DNA from: an uncultured Acidobacteriota bacterium
GTDB taxonomy: Bacteria > Acidobacteriota > Thermoanaerobaculia > Multivoradales > SZUA-115
Direction: 5' to 3'
Assembly: GCA_937867335.1 (NCBI GenBank)
Contig: CALMKX010000054.1
Location: 1-55,196 of the forward strand
DNA: 55,196 nucleotides
Shown here: positions 18,503-25,160 of the stretch, piece after piece
Numbering within the stretch: position 1 is the stretch's first letter
Layout of the letters: each line of letters begins with the position of its first letter
Program-made: the position numbers and the translations under genes
The notes under the pieces: model-generated
What the model saw: only the letters and a program-made list of their open reading frames with translations
The model's database searches: none
What the model was told of the DNA's origin: nothing

Positions 18503-18526
18503 GTAGGGGCGGGGTTTCCCCGCCCT
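18503..18526. repeat. REP-like hairpin, GTAGGGGCG type
   Basis: GTAGGGGCGGGG, a TTT loop and CCCCGCCC form an 8-9 bp stem just downstream of the activator gene. The opening GTAGGGGCG is shared with another hairpin at 39691-39713 (read on the minus strand). Both lie right after genes, suggesting a dispersed intergenic palindromic element that may also stop transcription. Two copies are too few to prove a family. Confidence 0.4.
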
Positions 18527-18688
18527 GGTCCGGGCGAAGCCTCTGCTACCGGACCGGCCGCGGATGCGGACCCGGGCGCGGAAACCGCACCCCTGCTCGC
18601 TCTGGGGCCTCCCCTGTCACTCGGCCGGCACCGGGGCCGGGCCCGGGCGGCGTAGAATGCGCCTCCACCCACCTCTGGGAGGCATTCG

Positions 18689-20326
18689 ATGAAATCCTTG
18701 AGCCCGACCCGCTTCCGAGCCGCTGCCTGGCTCTTCCCTCTGCTCTTTGTTGCGGGCGGCTGCCAGAAGCCGGCGCCACCGCCGCCGGACGCCCCTCGGC
18801 TGGTGCTCTTCCTGGTGGTGGACCAGATGCGCGCGGATTACCTGGAACGCTTCCAGCCGCTGTGGACGGGCGGTTTCGCCCGGTTGCTCGCCGAGTCGAA
18901 CGACTTCGTGGCCGCCTACCATGAGCACGCCGTGACCACCACCTCCCCCGGCCACACCACACTCGCCACCGGCCTGTTTCCCAGCCACCACGGGGTGATC
19001 GACAACAACTGGTACGACGCCCGGGAGAAGGACGAGGTCTACGCGGTGGAGGACGAAGAGGGCACCCTCTCGCCGCGACGGCTGCTCGGCACCGGCCTCA
19101 CTCAGTGGCTGAAGGCCCGTTATCCGAGCTCCCGAGCCTTCTCGTTCTCGGGCAAGGACCGCGCGGCCATCCTGATGGGCGGCCCCCAGGTGGACGGCGC
19201 CTTCTGGTTCGACCGCAAGAAGGGCGGCTTCGGCTCCAGCAAGTTCTATCGCCTGGCCAAGCCCTCCTGGCTCAAGGACCTCAACCGCAACCGGCCGGCC
19301 GCGGCCGCCTTCGGCCAACCCTGGCAGCCCTGCGAGGCCGCGGCCAAGGTGCTGGCGGACCCCGCCGAGCGTGCCCGTTTCGGCATCGTGGAGCCCAGCC
19401 ACGGCGCTTTCGCCGCCGGCTTCCCCCACGCCGTGGGCGGCTTCTCCTCCGGCCCGGATTCGGACTACTACAACGCCCTCTACACCACCCCGCGCATCGA
19501 CGAGCTCACCGGAGAGGCCGCCGCGGCGGCGCTCAAGGCCGAGAAGCTGGGCCAGGGCCCCACGCCGGATGTGCTCTTCGTGTCCTTCACCGCGGTGGAT
19601 ACCGTGGGCCATGCCTATGGGCCGGCGAGCCCCGAGGTTCTCGACACGCTGCTGCGCCTGGACGCCGTGCTCGGCCACTTGCTCGAAGCCGTGGACAGCG
19701 CCGTGGGCCTCGACCACGTGGTGATCTCCCTCTCGGCGGACCACGGCGTGGTGCCCCTGCCGGAAGCCGAAGCCGCCGCCGGGCGCCCCGCCCACCGGCT
19801 CACGGCGCAGGAGCTCAGCTGCTTCCAGGGGGTGGAGGCGCGGCTCGAGAAGCGCTGGGGCGAAGGCCCGTGGCTCAACGAGTTCTGGGTGCTCGACGCC
19901 AAGGCCCTGGCCAAGAAGGGCCTGGCGGCGGCGGAGGCCCAGAAGGGAGTGGCCGAGGAGTTGGCTACTTGCCCCGGTGTGGCGCGGGTGTGGACTCGTG
20001 CGGAACTGGCCACGCCGGCGGCCGAGGCCGATCCGCGGGGCCGTCTCTTCGCCCGCAGCCTCGCCCCGGGCCGCGGGCCGGATGTGATGATCGATTGGCA
20101 GCCCGGCTTCCTCGCCCTGCTGGGCACCGGCACCACCCACGGCACGCCAGCGGTGGAGGACTCCCATGTGCCCTGGCTCCTGCGCCTGCCCGGCGGCCAC
20201 GGCCAGAAGCTCGAAGAGCGCGTGGCCACGGTGGACGTGGCCCCCACCCTGGCCAGCCTCACCGGCGTGCCCATCCCCCCCGACCGCGACGGCCAAGACC
20301 GCTCGGCCCTGCTGCGGAAAAAGTGA
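18689..20326 (+). CDS. Alkaline phosphatase / nucleotide pyrophosphatase family lipoprotein
   Basis: 545-residue metal-dependent phosphohydrolase of the alkaline phosphatase superfamily (PafA/NPP-like). The N-terminus has a hydrophobic signal ending in AGGC25, a probable lipoprotein cleavage site, followed by a Pro-rich linker. Two-metal site residues can be followed: Asp45 in VVDQMRADY, Thr85 as likely nucleophile in TTTSPGH, Asp and His in AVDTVGHAYG, SADHGVV, and a late His in TTHGTP. It probably cleaves phosphate mono- or diesters outside the inner membrane and could supply phosphate to the Pst system encoded 11 kb away. Monophosphoesterase versus diesterase activity cannot be told from sequence alone. 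Confidence 0.9.
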   Translation: MKSLSPTRFRAAAWLFPLLFVAGGCQKPAPPPPDAPRLVLFLVVDQMRADYLERFQPLWTGGFARLLAESNDFVAAYHEHAVTTTSPGHTTLATGLFPSHHGVIDNNWYDAREKDEVYAVEDEEGTLSPRRLLGTGLTQWLKARYPSSRAFSFSGKDRAAILMGGPQVDGAFWFDRKKGGFGSSKFYRLAKPSWLKDLNRNRPAAAAFGQPWQPCEAAAKVLADPAERARFGIVEPSHGAFAAGFPHAVGGFSSGPDSDYYNALYTTPRIDELTGEAAAAALKAEKLGQGPTPDVLFVSFTAVDTVGHAYGPASPEVLDTLLRLDAVLGHLLEAVDSAVGLDHVVISLSADHGVVPLPEAEAAAGRPAHRLTAQELSCFQGVEARLEKRWGEGPWLNEFWVLDAKALAKKGLAAAEAQKGVAEELATCPGVARVWTRAELATPAAEADPRGRLFARSLAPGRGPDVMIDWQPGFLALLGTGTTHGTPAVEDSHVPWLLRLPGGHGQKLEERVATVDVAPTLASLTGVPIPPDRDGQDRSALLRKK

Positions 20327-20362
20327 TCAGGCGCGGAGCGCCCGGCGAGTCGAGTAGGGACG

Positions 20363-20388
20363 CCTGGCTCGACTCAGCCAGGTCTTCT
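20363..20388. terminator. Terminator-like hairpin between convergent genes
   Basis: CCTGGCT / AGCCAGG stem (7 bp, 6-nt loop) followed by TCTTCT. It lies 36 bp after the phosphatase stop and touches the stop of the convergent antitoxin gene. A partly overlapping 8-bp inverted repeat GAGTCGAG/CTCGACTC offers an alternative fold. Confidence 0.5.
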
Positions 20389-20659
20389 AGGCTGCAGACC
20401 GAGTCTTGGCGCGGAGGGCCTCGGTAACGAACGCGTGGAGTCCCACGCCTCTCGCGTGCGCTTGAGAGTTGAGAGCCTGGATCAGGTCCGCATCGACCTC
20501 GATCAGATAGCGGCGCCTCTCGAGGCGGGCATCGACCGGAACCTCTTCGGTGAACTCCAGATAGTCCGTCGTGTCGTGTTGCTCCCAGAACTCGGCCGCT
20601 TCCTCTTCGGTGGCGAATTCCTCCGGCAGCGCATCGACCTCACGTTGCATGGCCTTCAT
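20387..20659 (-). CDS. CopG/BrnA-type antitoxin
   Basis: 90-residue protein matching the CopG-antitoxin pattern: acidic N-terminal segment EEAAEFWEQHDTTDYLEF (toxin-binding) and a C-terminal ribbon-helix-helix-like part (RRYLIEVDADLIQALNSQAHARGVGLHAFVTEAL) for DNA binding and autoregulation. It overlaps the end of the BrnT-like toxin gene by 20 bp; toxin-first order is normal for BrnTA-type modules. It should neutralise the toxin and repress the operon. The end of the gene touches the terminator hairpin at 20363-20388. Confidence 0.85.
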   Translation of the reverse strand: MKAMQREVDALPEEFATEEEAAEFWEQHDTTDYLEFTEEVPVDARLERRRYLIEVDADLIQALNSQAHARGVGLHAFVTEALRAKTRSAA

Positions 20660-20930
20660 AGTACCGCCTTTCGGAATGGGTCATCTCCCGAGCTGAGATC
20701 GGCAAGGCAGCTTCGTGCCCCTTGAGAAGGAAGAACACTACGAGAAAGCGCTGGGCATCCGTTCGCCCATAGGCCAGGTAGAGATCCTCTCCTGGCACCC
20801 TCCCGCGCTGCAGTCGGCGCGTATGGGGTCTGGCGAAGAGCACTTCTTCCACTTCCTCCGGGGAGACTCCGTGCTTCGCTTCGAGCTTGTCGATCACCCT
20901 GTCTTTCCAGATGACCTCGCGGAGCCTCAT
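20640..20930 (-). CDS. BrnT-like toxin of a type II toxin-antitoxin module
   Basis: 96-residue protein. The text fits BrnT/RelE-fold toxins: VIWKDRVIDKLEAKHGVSPEEVEEVLF at the N-terminus, then a beta sheet (GEDLYLAYGRTDAQRFLVVFF) and the typical tail ISAREMTHSERRYYE. BrnT toxins are ribosome-linked RNases; the precise activity here is untested. The ATG at 20930 overlaps the esterase stop by one base (TGATG) and the 3' end overlaps the antitoxin gene by 20 bp, so expression of all three genes is likely translationally coupled. Confidence 0.8.
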   Translation of the reverse strand: MRLREVIWKDRVIDKLEAKHGVSPEEVEEVLFARPHTRRLQRGRVPGEDLYLAYGRTDAQRFLVVFFLLKGHEAALPISAREMTHSERRYYEGHAT

Positions 20931-21592
20931 CAGCCCGTCTCTCTCCCAAGCGCCCGCTCGAGGAGCCAGTGCTGGATCACTTCGAGGGCGCTCGGGCGGA
21001 TCTCGTGGGCCATGGGGAACTCGCGGTAGGTGAGGGTCACGCCGTAGGGCCGGAGCGTCTCGCGGGACTCTCGGGCTCGCTCCACCGGCACCACGAAGTC
21101 CTCCGTGCCGTGGATCATCAGCACCGGGAAGCCCTCGTGCTCCGGCCGCGCCGGCACTGCCTCGGCGAGCTGGGGCGGAAACCACGTGGAGAGCGCGGCG
21201 ATGCCGGCGAAGCGTGATGTCTCTCGCAGGCCCAGCTCGTAGGCCATCACTCCGCCCTGCGAGAAGCCGAGGAGAGCCACCCGCTCCAGGTCCGCCGGAT
21301 AGTGCGCAAGGGCCGCGAGCACGAACTGGCGCAGTTCCTCGGCGCTCGCGAGCACCTCGCTCGGGTCGGGCATCAGGCCGCTGCGCAGCGGGAACCAGCC
21401 GTAACCCAGAGCTCCCGGGCCGATCGGCACTTCCACCTGCCCCTGCGGGCAGATCACCATCGCTTCGCCGTCGAGAAAATAAGGGGCGAGACCCAGAAGA
21501 TCGTGTGCCGAAGCACCCCAGCCGTGAATCGCGATCACCGTGGGAAAGGGTCCCTCTCCCGCGGGCACATGGACGGTATGAAGGAGGTTCAT
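20930..21592 (-). CDS. Phospholipase/carboxylesterase-type alpha/beta hydrolase
   Basis: 220-residue alpha/beta hydrolase of the carboxylesterase (EstB/LYPLA-like) type. The oxyanion region is VIAIHGWGAS, the nucleophile elbow is GFSQGG with catalytic Ser, the acid is in LMIHGTEDFVVPVERA, and the catalytic His is in PMAHEIRPSAL. Substrates are probably short acyl esters; no signal peptide is seen, so it is cytoplasmic. The ATG at 21592 is the first Met before homology begins. It has no close ribosome site, but a TACAAT hexamer about 10 nt upstream would allow a leaderless transcript. It is coupled to the toxin-antitoxin pair downstream. Confidence 0.88.
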   Translation of the reverse strand: MNLLHTVHVPAGEGPFPTVIAIHGWGASAHDLLGLAPYFLDGEAMVICPQGQVEVPIGPGALGYGWFPLRSGLMPDPSEVLASAEELRQFVLAALAHYPADLERVALLGFSQGGVMAYELGLRETSRFAGIAALSTWFPPQLAEAVPARPEHEGFPVLMIHGTEDFVVPVERARESRETLRPYGVTLTYREFPMAHEIRPSALEVIQHWLLERALGRETG

Positions 21593-21826
21593 CGCGGGCG
21601 GATTGTAGGCGAGGGCCCTCCTCCTTGGCGAGTCGAGTCGGCGCCGCAGAAGCCCTGCACGAGGGAGGCGGCGTGGGCTCCCCGAACGAGTGATCGACCA
21701 CGCCGAGAGCAGCTGGATCGGGGGCGCGGTGGACTTCGTCGGCAACGGTGAGGACGGCCAAGGCTCTCTCCGGGCGATTGCTGTCAGTCCGTCGTCTCGA
21801 GGGTCGGCCCCGAATCATTCTCGCTG

Positions 21827-24800
21827 TCAGAGAGCGCGCAGGACGGCCGCGAACTCTGCGATGACTTGGACATGCTCCGCGTCGTCGCGGGTCAGGACGA
21901 TCGGATCAAAGGTCGGATTGGTGGGCTCGAGAATTACCCGCGTGTGTCGCCAGGCACCATCTCCAACCGCTTCCTTCACGGAGGAGTACCGCTTCACCGT
22001 GAAGGAACCGCCGGTCTCCGGGTCGGCTGGTCCGCGGTACTGGGCGAGGACGATTCTTCCTTGCCGCGTTCCAGCGGGCTGAGCGCGGAAGACCACGTAG
22101 TCGCCGTCGTGGATCACCGGTTCCATCGAACGGCCCACCGCTCGGCAGACGAACATCCGATCGTCGAGCCGACCAACGCCTTCGACCTCCACCCATCCCT
22201 CAGGCTCCACGGCCTCGCCGTTGCTGAAGTACCCCGCCGCCGCCTTGAGCGAATAGAGCGGCAGCAGCGTTTTGAACGCATCGCGCTTCACGCGCTCGTC
22301 CTCGAGCGAGATGAGGCGGAACTGGGATTCGGGACGAGCCCGCACGAGCGAATCCGCAAGCTCGGCGAGCGACGAGGCGCCCGCCGCCAGCGCCGCTTCG
22401 AACTTCTTCTGATGAGCAAGAAGGTACCGCCACTGCCCGTGCCGGGTGCCGCTCATCTTCTCGCACCACAGCCGCGCGGCCTCGCTCTTTAGCCCGGTAT
22501 TGGGGCGGACCTCCCCCTTCGTCTCCGCCAGCCACATCCCTTCCCGCCCGTCCTTGTCGCGGGCGGCAATGATGAAATCGGGGTAGTACTGCCGCGGTCG
22601 GTTGCTCTCGTAGTACGTCACCGAGAACCCGAACCGCTCGTTCTTGAAGTAGCGCACCACGTCCGTGGCGCCGTCCAGGAAGTCCGCGAAGCGCTTCTCC
22701 AGGTCAGTGTGGCACGGCACCTTGTTGGTGTGGCAGCGCTTACCCTCGGCTACGACGCCGGTCCACTGGAAGCGGCGCAGGTTTGCAGAGTCGAGCCACT
22801 CCGGGCTGCCGAGGATCGGCACCGCCTCCACGTCCACGGTGCCTGCACCGCGGATCGCCGTATCCAGTGCATCCAGCGCCTGCCGGCGCCAGTAGTAGAT
22901 GCCGACGTCCCGCACGTCGCTCTTGAGGCCGCCGGCTTCCAGCGGCGTGACGCGCGAGTCGAGAAACCGCTGCGAGACCTCGAGCAGCTCGTCGAAGGTC
23001 GGCCCGATGCCGAGGTCGCTCGCCGAGCCCGGGTTCGTCTCCTGGTACAGCTCCTCGGCCATGAGGAACGCCGTGCGCAGCACCGGCCATTCCTTGCGCA
23101 CCTCCTCGAGCGTCATCACCGCTTCGGGCGCACCACCCACGACCGGCCGCACGTGCACGTCGGGCGGCGTCTCCTTCGGGTTGAGCCGGAGCTGCGGCAG
23201 GTCGTCCACCTGGATGCGGTCGGCCAGCGAATCTGTCACGCCCACCGCCCAGGAACGGACGTTGGGCACCTGCACGCGGAACTTGGCCTTCTTGGGGTCG
23301 GCCTCGATCGTCACCGGCTTCTGGCCCCACTCGCCGGTCTTCGGGCGCTTGCGCTTCTCGACCGGGAAACCGACGAACGGGATGCCGAACGCGTCCACCG
23401 TCTCGTCGCTGCCCTCGGGTCGCTCGGCGAGCGGTTGGTTGAGCACGTCGTAGTTTGTGCGCCGCAGGCCGCGGCCGATGATCTGCTCGGTGAGCAGCGG
23501 CGAGCCGAAGGCGCGCAGGCCGAGGATGTGCGTCACGCTCTTCACATCCCAGCCTTCGGAGAGCATGTTCACGCTGATGATGGCGCGCACGTGCTCGCCG
23601 GGCTTGCCCTTCGAGCCGACCGTGTTGACCATCTCGCGCAGCACAGCCTCGTTGCCCTTGTCGGCATCGAAGACCTTGGAGTCGATCGGGATCGTCACCC
23701 AGCGCGACCGGTCGTCGTCGTCCGGGTTGCGCAGCAGCTCGTACTCGCGCGTCAGGTGCTCGAAGAGCCAGGCGGCCCGCTGCGCGCTGTCGGCCACGCA
23801 CAGCAGCACGGGAGCCGGCCCGCGCGCGAACTCGAACGATCCGGCCCACTCGTCGTGGTCCTTCTTCCACGACGAGTAGATGCTCGCAATCGCCCCTTTG
23901 CAGGCGCGCAGGTATTCCTCCTTGGTCTTGGCTCCCTTCACCAGATCCCACAGGTCGAGGTAGACGCGCCCCTGCTCGTCCGGGTCCGGCAGGCGCACCA
24001 CCTTGACCAGCCCAGACTCGAAGGCGTCGTACACCGAGAAGTCCGAGACCAACCACTCGAAGAGCGTGCCCTCTGGTTTGGGTGATCCCGATCCGTACCA
24101 GGGCGTGGCTGAGAGATCGACCACCAGGCTTACCCGCGCGGCCCTTCCGATGCGCTCGAGGATCTTGCTCCACTTGATGTGCTCGGGGTCGTCGCCCGCA
24201 CGCGTCCGCTTCTCGCCGTAGACATGGTGCGCCTCGTCGTTGATCACCACGAGGTCGCGCCAGCCGCCGAGCAGGCGCCTGATCGGCGCGTTCGGGTCCT
24301 GCTTTGCGCGGCGCTGCATCGCGCGCAGCACCGCCTGCGGGATGAAGCGCCCTTCCTCCAGCGGCACCTCGCCCTCGCCGATCCAGTCCTCGCGCTTGTT
24401 CTCGAGCTGGATGCTCTGCCAGTTGCGCACCAGCACGTTCGGGTGGAACTCCTCCCGGTACTCGGGCGGCACCATCTCGAAAGCGCCGTACAGGTTGTGC
24501 TCGCCCGCCGGGTCCAGCCCGTCACCGCGAGGCTGCCCGCTCACGCGGTCGCGCACCGTGAGGTTGGGCACCAGCACCAGGAAGTTCGTCGAAAGCGACG
24601 ATCCGCTCACCTTGCGCTTGTGCAGTGTGGCCCAGGTGACGAAGAGCGCCATCACCACCGTCTTGCCGGTACCGGTGGCGAGCTTGAGCGCATAGCGCAG
24701 CAAGTCGCCGGTCTCGGGCATGCGGCGGCGGTTCTGCACCTCGTAGAGGTAGATGACCGTTTCCACCGCCTCCTGTTGGCAGAAGAAGAAGCGCTTGCCC

Positions 24801-25147
24801 ACGGCGCGGCGCTCCTCGTCGCGCTCGAACCACCACTCGATCAGCCGCCGCGTGACCACCGCCGTAACCGGCCAGCCCGCCTCGCGCCAGTCACGCACTT
24901 CGCCGCGGAGCTGGTTGACGAACTCGTTCCTTTCCGCACCGGCAGCCGAGAGGTCGTCGAAGAGTCCCGCCTGGCGCCCAACGATACCGGTGATGCCGCC
25001 CTTCATGTCCCTGGCGGAAGCGAGGAACCGCATCGACGGCCGCCGGGCCGGCACGCGCCGCGACCGACCGCCGGGCAGCAACTCGTAGTGCACATCCGGC
25101 TCGCGGAAGGCATCGCAGATGACGACGCGGTCGACGACGTAAGCCAT
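21827..25147 (-). CDS. res: Type III restriction Res subunit fused to a LexA/UmuD-like S24 self-cleaving domain
   Basis: 1106 residues from the ATG at 25147 (GGAG site upstream; 13 bp after mod). Helicase motifs: Walker A ATGTGKT (157-163), DEAH (304-307), LSATPW (345-350), then MLSEGWDVKSVTH and QIIGRGLRR (motifs V and VI). A PD-ExK nuclease follows, with Asp857 in YYPDF, Glu875 and Lys877 in LAETKGE; this is where Res subunits cut. Beyond about residue 960 comes an extra domain with all marks of peptidase family S24: Ala971-Gly972 in SLKAAAGYF (cleavage site), Ser1007 in GRSMEPVIHDGD and Lys1052 in FTVKRYSS. G972 to S1007 is 35 residues, against 34 in E. coli LexA. Self-cleavage would remove about 135 C-terminal residues and leave helicase and nuclease intact. 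No helix-turn-helix is present. Confidence 0.9.
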   Translation of the reverse strand: MAYVVDRVVICDAFREPDVHYELLPGGRSRRVPARRPSMRFLASARDMKGGITGIVGRQAGLFDDLSAAGAERNEFVNQLRGEVRDWREAGWPVTAVVTRRLIEWWFERDEERRAVGKRFFFCQQEAVETVIYLYEVQNRRRMPETGDLLRYALKLATGTGKTVVMALFVTWATLHKRKVSGSSLSTNFLVLVPNLTVRDRVSGQPRGDGLDPAGEHNLYGAFEMVPPEYREEFHPNVLVRNWQSIQLENKREDWIGEGEVPLEEGRFIPQAVLRAMQRRAKQDPNAPIRRLLGGWRDLVVINDEAHHVYGEKRTRAGDDPEHIKWSKILERIGRAARVSLVVDLSATPWYGSGSPKPEGTLFEWLVSDFSVYDAFESGLVKVVRLPDPDEQGRVYLDLWDLVKGAKTKEEYLRACKGAIASIYSSWKKDHDEWAGSFEFARGPAPVLLCVADSAQRAAWLFEHLTREYELLRNPDDDDRSRWVTIPIDSKVFDADKGNEAVLREMVNTVGSKGKPGEHVRAIISVNMLSEGWDVKSVTHILGLRAFGSPLLTEQIIGRGLRRTNYDVLNQPLAERPEGSDETVDAFGIPFVGFPVEKRKRPKTGEWGQKPVTIEADPKKAKFRVQVPNVRSWAVGVTDSLADRIQVDDLPQLRLNPKETPPDVHVRPVVGGAPEAVMTLEEVRKEWPVLRTAFLMAEELYQETNPGSASDLGIGPTFDELLEVSQRFLDSRVTPLEAGGLKSDVRDVGIYYWRRQALDALDTAIRGAGTVDVEAVPILGSPEWLDSANLRRFQWTGVVAEGKRCHTNKVPCHTDLEKRFADFLDGATDVVRYFKNERFGFSVTYYESNRPRQYYPDFIIAARDKDGREGMWLAETKGEVRPNTGLKSEAARLWCEKMSGTRHGQWRYLLAHQKKFEAALAAGASSLAELADSLVRARPESQFRLISLEDERVKRDAFKTLLPLYSLKAAAGYFSNGEAVEPEGWVEVEGVGRLDDRMFVCRAVGRSMEPVIHDGDYVVFRAQPAGTRQGRIVLAQYRGPADPETGGSFTVKRYSSVKEAVGDGAWRHTRVILEPTNPTFDPIVLTRDDAEHVQVIAEFAAVLRAL

Positions 25148-25160
25148 GGCGCCGCGCTCC

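Noticed and set aside
21781-21829. Stretch with GAGGGTCGGCCCCGAATC resembling the T-arm of tRNA-Ala, and a CTGTCAG direct repeat
   Set aside because: Too many mismatches with the tRNA 3' end at 31,188 to call an attachment site; short repeats of this kind arise by chance.
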